The position numbers and the translations under genes were made by a program. A stretch of 64,000 nt of DNA, from positions 3,966,001 through 4,030,000 of the forward strand of contig NZ_CP102845.1 of NCBI RefSeq assembly GCF_013307435.2, read 5' to 3'. This document shows positions 17,332-25,580 of this stretch, in pieces. This DNA is from Microvirga terrae (GTDB taxonomy: Bacteria > Pseudomonadota > Alphaproteobacteria > Rhizobiales > Beijerinckiaceae). Under the pieces are notes generated by a model, which was not told where the DNA came from, did no database searches, and saw only the letters and a list, made by a program, of their open reading frames with translations. The stretch's first letter is position 1. Each line of letters opens with the position of its first letter.

Positions 17332-17544
17332 ATGAAGACTGTACAGTATGTGGTTATCTTCTTTGCCGTTTTGGGCATCCTGCAAGCGGTGAGCTGCGAC
17401 CGGAAGGACACTGACGCGAACCTCGCCATGTGCATCAAGCGCGCGCGAGACGATTTTGCCTCAGGCGTTTCAACGCCAAGCGACTACCGTGATGTGTATG
17501 CTGCGGCCTTCGAGAGATGCACAAGAACGGCAACGGCGTTCTGA
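17332..17544 (+). CDS. small exported protein, possible lipoprotein
   Basis: A 70-residue protein with a hydrophobic N-terminus (YVVIFFAVLGILQAVSC) that could be a lipoprotein signal (Cys at about residue 22, although Ala at -3 is a weak lipobox) or a Sec signal. The mature part is short and charged with two more Cys residues (AMCIKRARDD and ERCTRT), which could pair. Function unknown. Confidence 0.5.
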   Translation: MKTVQYVVIFFAVLGILQAVSCDRKDTDANLAMCIKRARDDFASGVSTPSDYRDVYAAAFERCTRTATAF

Positions 17545-17870
17545 GATCGGACCGTTCTAATGGGATCGGTTTGGCATGCAGCGCCTTAGCCCGCGCGTGA
17601 GAAAGCGCCCTCACCGAGGGGTCTTGCCGACCTCCGGCTGAGAGCGCCTGAGGCCCTGGCCAAGGGGAGTCGTGGACCCTCAGCCAGGGCACGTGCGGGG
17701 AATGAAACAACCCCGCCTCTTTCGGGCTGATACGCAACGCGCCCGGTGCGAGCATCCTGAAACGGCCAAGGTTAAATTTCGGTAGCTGCAGGTGCATTCC
17801 ATACTGGGCGTTACGGGAAATTCGGCAGGGGGTTTTTCATACGCGCAAGCATTGGCCGGGCCACTGTAGA
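17545..17870. other. intergenic region, nothing convincing
   Basis: About 325 bp. A 27-codon frame starting near 17702 (MKQPRLFRADTQ...) and a minus-strand frame spanning most of the gap were inspected. Neither has a convincing start site or domain. Confidence 0.4.
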
Positions 17871-18086
17871 ATGTCGAGTATCCGACAGACAAGGCGCCTT
17901 CGCCCGCATAAGGTGAGGTGTGGTTTTCCACTCTCTAAGATTCCGAGGCCTGTTTTGCCGCAATTCTACGCTACGTACAAACTCGTTGGCCGCGATGGTG
18001 CTTGGCTGATCTTCCACGACGATAAGCTTGTTGCAGGCTTCCCAGAACGGCCTCAGGCTGAGTCGTTTGTCTTGCATATGGGTTGA
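17871..18086 (+). CDS. small hypothetical protein (71 residues or shorter)
   Basis: The frame ends in a well-composed soluble segment (YKLVGRDGAWLIFHDDKLVAGF, then PERPQAESFVLHMG) that looks like a real small beta-alpha protein. The first about 25 residues are Arg/Pro-rich and may not be translated, since no good ribosome binding site marks the ATG at 17871. No family recognised. Confidence 0.45.
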   Translation: MSSIRQTRRLRPHKVRCGFPLSKIPRPVLPQFYATYKLVGRDGAWLIFHDDKLVAGFPERPQAESFVLHMG

Positions 18087-18347
18087 GACCCGATGCGCTG
18101 AGCAAAAGGCGTCTCAAGTCCTGATTGAAGACGAAGCTGGTTACGAGGAATACGTTTGCCGCTGCTTCATGGAAGCGCCTCCCGGAACACCGCTGTCCTA
18201 ATCACAGATCCCGATCCCCCATCGCCACTTGGTCTGCGCGAGGTTTCCAGGGCCTCATACCCGCCCAGAGAACTGCTGACCCGGATTTGCGTTGGTGTGC
18301 CTGACGTGATTCACGGCGGAACGGGGGCGCTGTTGCGGGAGATCAGC

Positions 18348-19064
18348 ATGGCTGCGCTCCGGATCCGGCAGGACTACTCAGCATCCGACCTCCGCCAGCG
18401 GGCCGCTCGCGAGCGAGACACCCGGGCCAGCCTGCGGTTGCTGGCCATTGCCAATGCGCTCGAGGGCATGACCCGAACGGAGGCCGCCCGCCTGGCCGGC
18501 ATGGAACGTCAGGCTCTGCACGATGCCATCCAGCGCTTCAATGCCGAGGGACCGGACGGTCTGCACGACCGGCCCCGCTCCGGTCGCCCGGAGCAGCTCA
18601 GTCCCGGTCAGCAGGCGGCGATCAAGGCCCACATTCCGCACGGGCCGGAGCCCGAGCGCGAGGGGGTGAGCGCCTGGCGTCTGGTCGATCTGTGCGAGTC
18701 CGTCGAGCGGACCTATGGCGTAAGCGTGGGGGCTCTCGTGCCTGCTCAAGAGATTGAACATGTCAAGGCAGAAGACTCGGCCCTCGCACCCGAAAGGCAA
18801 TCCGGCCGCGCAGGCGGCGTTCAAAAAAGGAGCTGCCCTCACAGCTGCAGGCCCTCGCGACCGAGCACCCTGAGGCGCGTCTTCAACTCTGGTGCCAGGA
18901 CGAGGCGCGCTTTGGTCAGAAGGGCCGCACCACCCGCGTCTGGTACGAACGCGGGGTGGGTCCGCCTGGGGTGGTCGATCAACGCCCGTTGACAGCTTGT
19001 ATCTGTTTGCCACCTGCCGTCCTGGCACCGACGAGACCTTCGCCTTGGCTGTAGTAGTCGGCAT
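18348..19064 (+). pseudogene. IS630-family transposase, 5' part, frameshifted
   Basis: From the ATG at 18348 the product reads as an IS630-type transposase N-terminus (helix-turn-helix region with LEGMTRTEAARLAGMERQAL, then RPRSGRPEQLSPGQQ). Near 18725 the frame shifts: LLKRLNMSRQKTRPSHPKGN continues in another frame, then a second shift gives KELPSQLQALATEHPEARLQ and the catalytic-Asp segment LWCQDEARFGQKG. A third shift gives SLYLFATCRPGTDETFALAV just before the IS481-like element. At least three frameshifts make it non-functional. The C-terminal part lies beyond the inserted element. Confidence 0.85.
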
Positions 19065-20257
19065 TTGATCAGACAGTTGGCGTCAGAGAGTGATCGGGTC
19101 GAGCCTGTCCGAGAGGATCAGGCTGCAATCATTTTCTCCTTCGCTAGCGGCACGGCATCCAGAAAGGTTTGCATCGGCGTTTTGCCGAAGCACCACCGCC
19201 CCTGGTGCGGCCGTTCCTCATTATAACTCCGTACCCAGGCATCGAGATCGTTCTGCAGTTCGGCAATTGAGCCGTAGATCTTCTTGCGGAATGCTACACG
19301 GTAGAACTCGTCCAGCACCGTCTTGTGAAAGCGCTCAACGATGCCATTCGTCTGAGGGCTTTTCGTCTTGGTCCTGGAATGATCCACATCCTCGACCGCC
19401 AGATAAAGCTCGTATTCATGGTGCTCGGGGTTGCCACAATACTCGGTGCCGCGATCGGTGAGCACGCGACACAGCTTCACCTCGTAGGCATCAAAGAAGG
19501 GCAGGACCCGATCGTTGAGGAGGTCAGCGGCCGTGATCGGTGTCTTGCGATCATAGAGTTTGGCGAACGCTACCTTGGTGTACGTGTCGAGGAAGGTCTG
19601 CTGGTAGATCCGTCCGACCCCTTTCATGTTGCCGACGTAGAAGGTGTCCTGACCGCCGCAATAACCGGGGCATTCGCTCTCGAACTCGCCATGCGCCTCC
19701 TTCTCGGTCTTGGCCTTCTCCAGGGCCGCTAACTGGCTCTCGGTCAGGATCAGGCCCTCCTGCGCGACCTTCGCCTCGAGCGCCTTGAGCCGCTTCTTCA
19801 TGGTCTCGAGATCGTGCCGCTGCCAGACCCCGCGTACGCCAGCGGGTGAGATCGAGTGGCCGCGCTTGCGCACCTCGTTGGCGATCCGGATCTGGCCGAA
19901 GGCGGGTTGTTCCAGGGACAGGTCGACAATGACTGCCTCGACCTCGGCTGGCGTGCGGTTGGCCAGGAGCGGCTTGCGCCGGGTCAGCTCCTGCAGGGCC
20001 ATCTCGCCGCCAGTCTCGTAGAGCTCCTTGAAGCGGTAGAAGCTGTCGCGCGAGTAGCCCATCATGTGGCAGGCCTGGCTGACATTGCCAAGCTGCTTGG
20101 CCAGCTCCAGCAGGCCGACCTTGGCCCGGATGATCTTCTGCTCGTTGGTCATGACGGTGTTCCTTGTGAACGCCGAGACCGGGCGCTGCGCATCCCGTCC
20201 ACTCCGCGCCCGGCCTCGGCTCATGCCTCAGCCAATCGACACCGTCTGTCAGATTAA
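19065..20257. mobile_element. IS481-like insertion sequence within an IS630 remnant
   Basis: An element of about 1.19 kb bounded by imperfect inverted repeats: TTGATCAGACAGTTGGCGTC at the left and, read inward from the right end (20257), TTAATCTGACAGACGGTGTC, matching at 15 of 20 positions. It carries one transposase gene on the minus strand. The flanks are both IS630 transposase sequence, but the two sides overlap by about six codons of diverged homologous sequence instead of showing a clean short target duplication. The site may therefore be a recombination product of two IS630 copies. Ends were set by eye. Confidence 0.75.
19118..20152 (-). CDS. IS481-like transposase
   Basis: A 344-residue transposase. 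The start at 20152 is supported by AAGGAAC about 8 bp upstream. An N-terminal helix-turn-helix region ([20 protein letters not shown]) is followed by an integrase core with a DDE pattern: Asp near [16 protein letters not shown], Asp in [11 protein letters not shown], and Glu in [13 protein letters not shown]. It ends with [16 protein letters not shown], usual for IS481 relatives. The frame is intact, so the element may still be mobile. Confidence 0.88.
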   Translation of the reverse strand: MTNEQKIIRAKVGLLELAKQLGNVSQACHMMGYSRDSFYRFKELYETGGEMALQELTRRKPLLANRTPAEVEAVIVDLSLEQPAFGQIRIANEVRKRGHSISPAGVRGVWQRHDLETMKKRLKALEAKVAQEGLILTESQLAALEKAKTEKEAHGEFESECPGYCGGQDTFYVGNMKGVGRIYQQTFLDTYTKVAFAKLYDRKTPITAADLLNDRVLPFFDAYEVKLCRVLTDRGTEYCGNPEHHEYELYLAVEDVDHSRTKTKSPQTNGIVERFHKTVLDEFYRVAFRKKIYGSIAELQNDLDAWVRSYNEERPHQGRWCFGKTPMQTFLDAVPLAKEKMIAA

Positions 20258-20265
20258 GTTCCAAC

Positions 20266-20605
20266 TACTTCACCTTGGCGCTGCCACGGGTGAGTGCCGA
20301 CGCGATGACGGTCTTTCTGGAGCACTTCGCGCGGCAGCTTGCGCCAGGCGTTCACGCGGTGCTCGTGCTGGACCAGGCCGGCTGGCACGACTCACGGGCC
20401 TTGCATGTGCCGGACGCCATCACCCTTTTGCCCTTGCCGCCGGCATCCCCCGCGCTGAACCCGGTGGAGCGGGTCTGGCTCTACCTGCGCGAGCGCTATC
20501 TCTCGCATCGCGTGCTCAACGACTATGAAGCGGTGCTCGAGGCCGTCTCGCAAGTCTGACGGCCTATCCGTATCTCTCCACGTCAGCAATTTCCGGATCG
20601 GATAT
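20266..20605 (+). pseudogene. IS630-family transposase, 3' part, with internal deletion
   Basis: The sequence continues the IS630 transposase: VSADAMTVFLEHFARQLAPG, the catalytic-Asp segment VLVLDQAGWHDS, and the catalytic-Glu segment PALNPVERVWLYLRERYL. After EAVLEAVSQ the frame stops, and SLTAYPYL continues in another frame, showing a small deletion relative to full-length relatives. It is the 3' partner of the fragment ending at 19064. Confidence 0.85.
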
Positions 20606-20640
20606 AAGTCCCTTGCGTCTACCAGTTTCGCCACGTCTGC
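20600..20640 (-). pseudogene. truncated tRNA-Leu (5' half)
   Basis: Read on the minus strand from 20640 the sequence starts GCAGACGTGGCGAAACTGG and continues TAGACGCAAGGGACTTATATCC. This is the acceptor 5' strand, D arm and start of the anticodon arm of a bacterial tRNA-Leu (UAA-like). Homology ends inside the anticodon loop at the junction with the IS630 remnant, and no matching 3' half or acceptor 3' strand (CGTCTGC) follows. It is a non-functional fragment, probably left by integration, excision or IS-mediated deletion. Confidence 0.7.
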
Positions 20641-20688
20641 ACAGCCTCTCTGTAGGATCTGCCGTGGCATGGATCAACTGCAGGGGGA

Positions 20689-20922
20689 GTGGCTTCAGGC
20701 GACCTGCAAGCCCTACATGAACTGGAAGAGCGGATCGCAAGGACACGGGCAAGTACTCCTGAGGGAACGTGCGTTAAGGCCCGTATTGCGGCGGTTGATC
20801 CCGGCTCAATGCTGACAGTGGATGACCTGGAGTGCGCCCCTAAGGAGAGACTAGATCCGGTCAATTTCATCGGCCTCTCACTCATCCTCGATGTCCTGAG
20901 CCTGCACAGAGGTGATGCATAA
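20689..20922 (+). CDS. small hypothetical protein (77 residues)
   Basis: The GTG at 20689 is preceded closely by AGGGGGA. The product is acidic and soluble: a helical start (DLQALHELEERIARTRASTP), then GTCVKARIAAVDPGSMLTVD and a C-terminal helix (FIGLSLILDVLSLHRG). No domain recognised. It ends 100 bp before the HTH gene on the same strand. Confidence 0.5.
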   Translation: MASGDLQALHELEERIARTRASTPEGTCVKARIAAVDPGSMLTVDDLECAPKERLDPVNFIGLSLILDVLSLHRGDA

Positions 20923-21022
20923 AGGAACTCGCTACCTAACAAAGGTTAATTCGTTCTTGGCCGCATCATGCGAGGTCCCGTGTCCCTCGGAGCCATACTT
21001 ACTCGCACGCACGAAACGTAGA

Positions 21023-21283
21023 ATGTTCACTCACTCGCAACTTTGGGCTGCCATTGACGCAATTGCCGAAGCTCGGGGGCTCTCGGTTTCCGCCCTGGCG
21101 AAACGGGCCGGCTTGGATGAGGCAACACTTCATCGCTCAAAGCGAGTCAGCGCGGATGGCCACATGCGATGGCCGTCAACTGAGACGCTCTCAAGGATCC
21201 TAGCGGTAGCAAATATGGATCTTGGGGCATTTGCAGATGTCATGGACGCTCTGCCAGAGAACAAGCGCCGTCAGTGTCAATAG
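21023..21283 (+). CDS. LexA/C1-like helix-turn-helix protein lacking a peptidase domain
   Basis: An 86-residue protein, with the start set at 21023 because family members begin MFTHSQLWAAID. It contains a lambda-repressor-like HTH (GLSVSALAKRAGLDEATLHR, then SKRVSADGHMRWPSTETLSR) of the type usually fused to an S24 LexA-like peptidase in Hyphomicrobiales. Here it stops after about 86 residues, so the self-cleavage domain is absent. It may act as a small DNA-binding regulator or be a truncated form. An earlier in-frame ATG (20912) would add an unlikely N-terminus. Confidence 0.75.
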   Translation: MFTHSQLWAAIDAIAEARGLSVSALAKRAGLDEATLHRSKRVSADGHMRWPSTETLSRILAVANMDLGAFADVMDALPENKRRQCQ

Positions 21284-21391
21284 ACTGTCTGACGCTTCCG
21301 GATAATCCGACGCGTGAGGCAACAACGGGTTATTAACCCCGCGCTGCATTACAGAACCCAGTCTGGGCTATGTCTCAGGCTAAGGCAGCAG

Positions 21392-21426
21392 GAGGCCCCG
21401 TTCGGCTCTATCCCGGGCGGGGCCTC
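21392..21426 (+). terminator. hairpin after the HTH gene
   Basis: 9-bp arms GAGGCCCCG and CGGGGCCTC around a 17-nt loop, about 110 bp after the HTH gene and 19 bp before the nuclease gene. The T-tail is weak, so termination is likely but not certain. Confidence 0.5.
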
Positions 21427-21444
21427 TTCGTATGAGCGCCCTAT

Positions 21445-21885
21445 ATGATCCGCATGGACATTCGCGCTGCTCTCCTTCTCGTTTTCACCCTCTGCCTTGC
21501 TCTTGGGTTGTTGACCTTTGAAAACCTTCCAACCCTCGCTGAAACCATCGACGGCCGGCGCGTCGTCATCATTGACGGGGACACCATAGCGATAGGGTCG
21601 GAGCGGGTGCGTATCCTGAACGTGGACACGCCTGAAACCTTCCGCCCTCGATGCGAAGCCGAACTGGTGGCGGGCCTCAAGGCCAAGGAGCGGCTGGCCG
21701 AGCTGCTGCGGGCTGGACCTGTTGGGATCGACCGCCACGGGCAAGACCGCTACAGACGCACCCTCGCCCGGCTATCAGCCGGCGGCCGGGACGTTGGTTC
21801 GGTCCTGATTGCCGAAGGACTTGCCCTCCCCTGGCGCGATGGACGGGCGGCGTGGGAAGAGCGTTGGCACCATTGGTGCGGGTAG
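21445..21885 (+). CDS. secreted thermonuclease-family (SNase-like) protein
   Basis: A 146-residue protein with an N-terminal signal or anchor (AALLLVFTLCLALGLL, about residues 8-23) followed by a staphylococcal-nuclease fold: VVIIDGDTIAIGSERVRILN with the calcium-binding Asp, VDTPETFRPRCE with the catalytic Glu region, and DRYRRTLARLSAGGRDVGSV with the catalytic Arg. It likely hydrolyses extracellular or periplasmic nucleic acid. Two in-frame ATGs (21445 and 21454) are possible. It is convergent with the gene at 21967-22512. Confidence 0.82.
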   Translation: MIRMDIRAALLLVFTLCLALGLLTFENLPTLAETIDGRRVVIIDGDTIAIGSERVRILNVDTPETFRPRCEAELVAGLKAKERLAELLRAGPVGIDRHGQDRYRRTLARLSAGGRDVGSVLIAEGLALPWRDGRAAWEERWHHWCG

Positions 21886-21966
21886 GATCGCTCCACAGAA
21901 TTCCGTCTAATCCAGCGCATTGCCGATACCTCTTCGCCTCAGATGCCCTTCACTGGCCCACACAGA

Positions 21967-22512
21967 TCAAGAAAACTCTTGGAGGTTCATAATTCCGGCT
22001 GACTGGAGCCCGTTTGCAGTTACGTCACCACCGACATCAATGCTGCCGCCGTGTGAGGCGTTCAGGAAGACAAATGTATTCTGAACTTGTGTGATCTGGT
22101 TCAGTGTACCGATATTTACGTCCAGGTCGTCGATTGCAAAGACGATGATCGGCGGTAAGCCTCCCGAATGGCCCAGACTGTTGGACAGTTGGCCAGAAAG
22201 CACTGCTTCGAAGCCACCAGCATCCTCCCAGGCGGAAGCATCCCAACCAAGGAAGCCGCTGTCATGCGGCTGGCTGGAGCCGTCATGAGTATCGCCGGGA
22301 TCTAGGCTCCTGTCGCCGACGTCATTCCTCCAGGAGCGCTCTGGAAGGTTGTCCCAGTCCCGTTCCTCACGGATATCGCTTTGGCCCCAGTTCGGGCGCA
22401 CATACGGTTCGTCGTCTTGATACGAAGTGTGATGATGCGGGCAGTCGGAGTGTCGCTCAAATCGGCTATCGTTTGGCCTATCCCAGCCTTTATGCCAATC
22501 ATGGTCGCGCAT
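21967..22512 (-). CDS. hypothetical protein, His/Asp-rich N-terminus and beta-rich C-terminus
   Basis: A 181-residue protein with two parts. Residues 1-85 are strongly hydrophilic (His, Asp, Arg, Trp) and probably disordered. Residues about 115-175 are beta-like with a repeated 'xVNIGTLNQITQVQN... GSIDVGGDVTANG' pattern reminiscent of beta-solenoid or adhesin-like surface proteins. There is no signal peptide, so any export would be by another route. No family recognised. Confidence 0.6.
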   Translation of the reverse strand: MRDHDWHKGWDRPNDSRFERHSDCPHHHTSYQDDEPYVRPNWGQSDIREERDWDNLPERSWRNDVGDRSLDPGDTHDGSSQPHDSGFLGWDASAWEDAGGFEAVLSGQLSNSLGHSGGLPPIIVFAIDDLDVNIGTLNQITQVQNTFVFLNASHGGSIDVGGDVTANGLQSAGIMNLQEFS

Positions 22513-22604
22513 TGGGCTCTCCTCGATTGCTGCCCAATTGGTCGATCACGCGGATCGCCCCGCTAAAATCGGGCGTGGTGTACCGGATGTACGTACATTC
22601 GCGC

Positions 22605-22751
22605 TTAGTCGCAGACTGTGGCCTGCGTCACACTGAGCTTCCCTTGGCGGGTTCGCCATGTCCATTCACAGGGCGGAACCAGAACGCCGAGTTCGCCCGG
22701 AGCACGCCAAAATGTCGGAGGTTTCAACTTACCTGCGGAAGCGCTGGTCAT
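22605..22751 (-). CDS. small hypothetical protein (48 residues)
   Basis: The ATG at 22751 follows an AAGGTGG on the minus strand. The product reads KLKPPTFWRAPGELGVLVPP then CEWTWRTRQGKLSVT. A longer in-frame start at 22793 would overlap the stop of the upstream gene (22781-23170), which fits an operon. A plus-strand frame covers the same bases, so the call is tentative. Confidence 0.35.
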   Translation of the reverse strand: MTSASAGKLKPPTFWRAPGELGVLVPPCEWTWRTRQGKLSVTQATVCD

Positions 22752-22780
22752 AGCCACCTTGAATCTGGCTGGCCGCGCGG

Positions 22781-23170
22781 TCAGGCGCCCCAATGGCGCT
22801 CTTTGACAGGCGGGGCAAGGTTCAGGGCGTCTCTGGCCTCCCGCTCGATAGCGTCCAGGATCAGCAAGATCCTACCTCTAATCTCATCGGTTATTTCTAG
22901 CTGGCCGCCACCATGGACAGGAACGCTGCCCCTGAAGCCAACAAGCGTCCAATCGAGCATCGCACGAGTGTTGACCATGCACACTTCAGGATCATTGGCA
23001 CGGGCTTTTACATGCTCAATGAGCAGCCTGGTAAGCAAATAGCTCACGCCCTGTCCAAGTGCGCGAGAATACGAGAGCATTCGCTCAAGTTCTTCTTCTC
23101 TGGCCATTGCAACTCTAACACCCAGTCCGAGCCCGAGAGTAGCTGGGTGGCGCGTCATCACAATGGACAC
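22781..23170 (-). CDS. hypothetical protein (129 residues or 108 if from 23107)
   Basis: A helical soluble protein with MAREEELERMLSYSRALGQG, then SYLLTRLLIEHVKARANDPE and a C-terminal helix (EIRGRILLILDAIEREARDA). Two starts are possible: GTG 23170 and ATG 23107. The family-like part begins at 23107, but neither has a strong ribosome binding site. No domain recognised. It may be co-transcribed with the 48-residue frame downstream. Confidence 0.55.
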   Translation of the reverse strand: MSIVMTRHPATLGLGLGVRVAMAREEELERMLSYSRALGQGVSYLLTRLLIEHVKARANDPEVCMVNTRAMLDWTLVGFRGSVPVHGGGQLEITDEIRGRILLILDAIEREARDALNLAPPVKERHWGA

Positions 23171-23895
23171 ATCCGGATAACCTTTTACCCCTCAGCACTA
23201 CCCAAGCTTGGGTGAAGGTGGGTATCGGCTGCAAAGGATGAGGTTGTTCGTGTCACCAGTGAGCTGATCCGCTCGGTATCTATCGAGAGCGGCGCTCCTT
23301 CTCCAATTGGTGCTGTCCTCACCACAGGCGACTTACACTTTCGTTCAAAGGTCAGCATTCGAGTGAGCAGCGGCACATTAGTACTGCACAGGACTATCCG
23401 CAGATTGAGCGAATGTCCGCCTTGAGCGGGAGATCCGGCTTGGCATCATCAAGGAGCACCTTGGGCACGTCACGCCCTCCCTGAACCGTCTCAAAACACT
23501 AACGGAAGAACTTGAGATCAGCCTGGGCCTGAGCTTGCCAGATGATTTTGTGTGGCCTCTTCCGGATGCCCTTAATCCCAACCCGGACAGGTCTTCCTGA
23601 ATCCCGCACCCACATCGCACGTCTCACGCAGGAGCATTGGCGTATTTCGGTCGGTTCAAGCCTGCAAAAGTGCTGACCTATAACTCGCAACATATTCGAC
23701 AGATTATTGCCACATATCAGTCAGTATAGAGGCAGTAAAAAGCACTTTTACAATAATGAACATACGACATAAACAGGACACATTCCCAGACAAAGTTCCC
23801 TCCGCGGATCAGAGACAAGCGTCAGTACCGAATTCATCAAATCAATACTGTCTCATCCACTTCAACAATCTTGAATGACAAGGGGAACTTCAGAG
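23171..23895. other. gene-poor, AT-richer stretch with a possible gene fragment
   Basis: Within 23426-23601 plus, a frame without start codon reads RLGIIKEHLGHVTPSLNRLK then TEELEISLGLSLPDDFVWPL and stops at TGA. It has coding character but no ATG/GTG/TTG and is closed upstream by a stop, so it looks like the 3' end of a decayed gene. The last 250 bp are AT-rich and probably carry the promoter of the beta-helix gene. Confidence 0.4.
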
Positions 23896-25542
23896 ATGAC
23901 AATCTACTACGTATCGACGGCGGGCTCGAACAGCGGGGCCGGCACGGCCGCGCAGCCGTTCGCCTCCCTGCAACACGCCCACAGCCTGGCCAAGCCGGGC
24001 GACACCATCTACCTGCGCGGCGGCGTCTACAAGCTCACCACCGGCCTCAAGCTCACTAACGACGGCACCGCCGCCGCCCCGATCACCATCACCAGCGCGC
24101 CCGGCGAGAAGGCCGTGCTCGACGGCGCGGCCATGACCAAGGGCGGCGCCGCCGGCTACGTGCTCAACCTCGACAGCGTGTCCTTCAACCGCGTCACCAA
24201 CCTGGAGATCCGCAACGGCGCCGAAGGCGGCCTGCTGATCAAGGGCGCGTCCAACAGCAACGTCTTCGACAACCTCGACGTGCACCACAACGGCCGCCTG
24301 TCGCAGTGGGAGGGCAAGGGCGTGTCCCTGTTCGGCTCCAGCGCCAACAACCTGCTGCGCAACATCGACTCCCATCACAACCAGGACCTGAACCTCGACA
24401 ACGCCGACGGCTTCCAGGTTGCCACCACGGGCAGCGGCAACGTGCTCGAGGGCACCCGCGCCTGGGCCAACTCGGATGACGGCTACGACTTCTACAACAT
24501 CCAGAACGGCACCAAGGCCGGCGCTCTCAAGGTGATCAACAACTGGGCCTGGGGCAATGGCTGGACCGTGGACGGCAAGCCCGGCGGCGACGGCAACGGC
24601 TTCAAGCTCGGCGGCGTGCGCGACGGCTCCGGCTCGACCGCCGGCGCCCACGTGGTCGAGGGCAACGTGGCCTTCGGCAACAAGATGAACGGCTTTGACG
24701 AGAACGGCAGCAACGGCGGCGTGTCCAAGCTGACACTGTCTGACAACACCGCCTATAACAACGGCGCTTACAACTTCTACTTCGACCACAACGCCGGGCA
24801 CGTCATCCGCAACAACATCTCGTACGGGACCGGCAAGATCAAGACCACCGGCACGGCCGACCACAACTCCTGGGACGCAGGCGTGTCGCTCTCCAGCGCC
24901 GACTTCCAGTCGCTCGACAGCACCTCCGCCGTGGCCGCCCGCGCCGCCGACGGCTCCCTGCCAGCCAGCACCTTCCTGCACCTGGCCGCCTCCAGCGACC
25001 TCATCGACAAAGGCGTCGCCGTCAGCGGCCAGTCCAACACCGGGACCGCAACCGACCTCGGAGCGTTCGAGGCTGGGTCCGGTGCATCTCAGCCGGCTCC
25101 GACGCCGACACCCACCCCGACTCCGACGCCGACCCCGACGAAAACCATTACGGGGACTAGCAGTGACAACAGGCCGGGTGGCACGACGGCCGTCGACAAG
25201 GTCGATGGAAAGGGCGGCGACGACATCCTCACGGGTGGTGCAGGCAAGGACTCCTTCACGTTCGACACGAAGACGGGCACCGACAATGTGGCCACCACGA
25301 GCCCGGTCGACCGCAACTCCTGGGACTCGTGGGGGGCTCTCTCCAAGGGCGACTGCCAGTCGCTCGACAGCAGCACCGCGGCTGCCGACTCGCTGACGGC
25401 AAGCAGCTTCCTACGTTCCTCCAGTGGCAGCGACTTGATAGACCGCGTAAGCACAGGCCCGACCCATACAGATAGCGCTCCAGACCTGGTCAGCAGTTAT
25501 AAGGTCAATCCGAGCGTCGACGGCTACCTTCTCACCCTCTGA
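23896..25542 (+). CDS. right-handed beta-helix (pectate-lyase-like) protein with C-terminal RTX motif
   Basis: About 548 residues; the start at 23896 is supported by AGGGGA about 9 bp upstream. Residues about 1-330 form a parallel beta-helix of the polysaccharide-lyase 9/DUF1565 kind (TIYYVSTAGSNSGAGTAAQP, then repeated 'xNxVF..N.D.HHN' coils). A Pro-Thr dipeptide repeat linker (about 402-417) follows, then one RTX-like nonapeptide region (GKGGDDILTGGAGKDSF). There is no Sec signal, so type I export is likely. The segment NSWDAGVSLSSADFQSLDS recurs downstream as a degenerate NSWDSWGALSKGDCQSLDS, so the C-terminus seems to be a partial internal duplication flanking the RTX insert. The gene is much more GC-rich than its flanks, suggesting transfer. 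Confidence 0.8.
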   Translation: MTIYYVSTAGSNSGAGTAAQPFASLQHAHSLAKPGDTIYLRGGVYKLTTGLKLTNDGTAAAPITITSAPGEKAVLDGAAMTKGGAAGYVLNLDSVSFNRVTNLEIRNGAEGGLLIKGASNSNVFDNLDVHHNGRLSQWEGKGVSLFGSSANNLLRNIDSHHNQDLNLDNADGFQVATTGSGNVLEGTRAWANSDDGYDFYNIQNGTKAGALKVINNWAWGNGWTVDGKPGGDGNGFKLGGVRDGSGSTAGAHVVEGNVAFGNKMNGFDENGSNGGVSKLTLSDNTAYNNGAYNFYFDHNAGHVIRNNISYGTGKIKTTGTADHNSWDAGVSLSSADFQSLDSTSAVAARAADGSLPASTFLHLAASSDLIDKGVAVSGQSNTGTATDLGAFEAGSGASQPAPTPTPTPTPTPTPTKTITGTSSDNRPGGTTAVDKVDGKGGDDILTGGAGKDSFTFDTKTGTDNVATTSPVDRNSWDSWGALSKGDCQSLDSSTAAADSLTASSFLRSSSGSDLIDRVSTGPTHTDSAPDLVSSYKVNPSVDGYLLTL

Positions 25543-25580
25543 ACCATCCCATAAAACGCAGTGTAAGATCCAACTCCAGG

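Noticed and set aside
17435..17797. Minus-strand frame of 120 codons
   Set aside because: Overlaps the better-supported exported protein at 17332-17544 and has Arg/Pro/His-rich shadow composition.
23890..24981. Long minus-strand open frame (363 codons)
   Set aside because: It is antisense to the GC-rich beta-helix gene and consists of Val/Ala/Gly-rich repeats with no domain; a GC-bias artefact.
25090..25145. Short tandem repeat that could suggest CRISPR or a VNTR element
   Set aside because: It encodes the Pro-Thr linker of the beta-helix protein in frame. No CRISPR-like spaced repeats were seen anywhere in the window.
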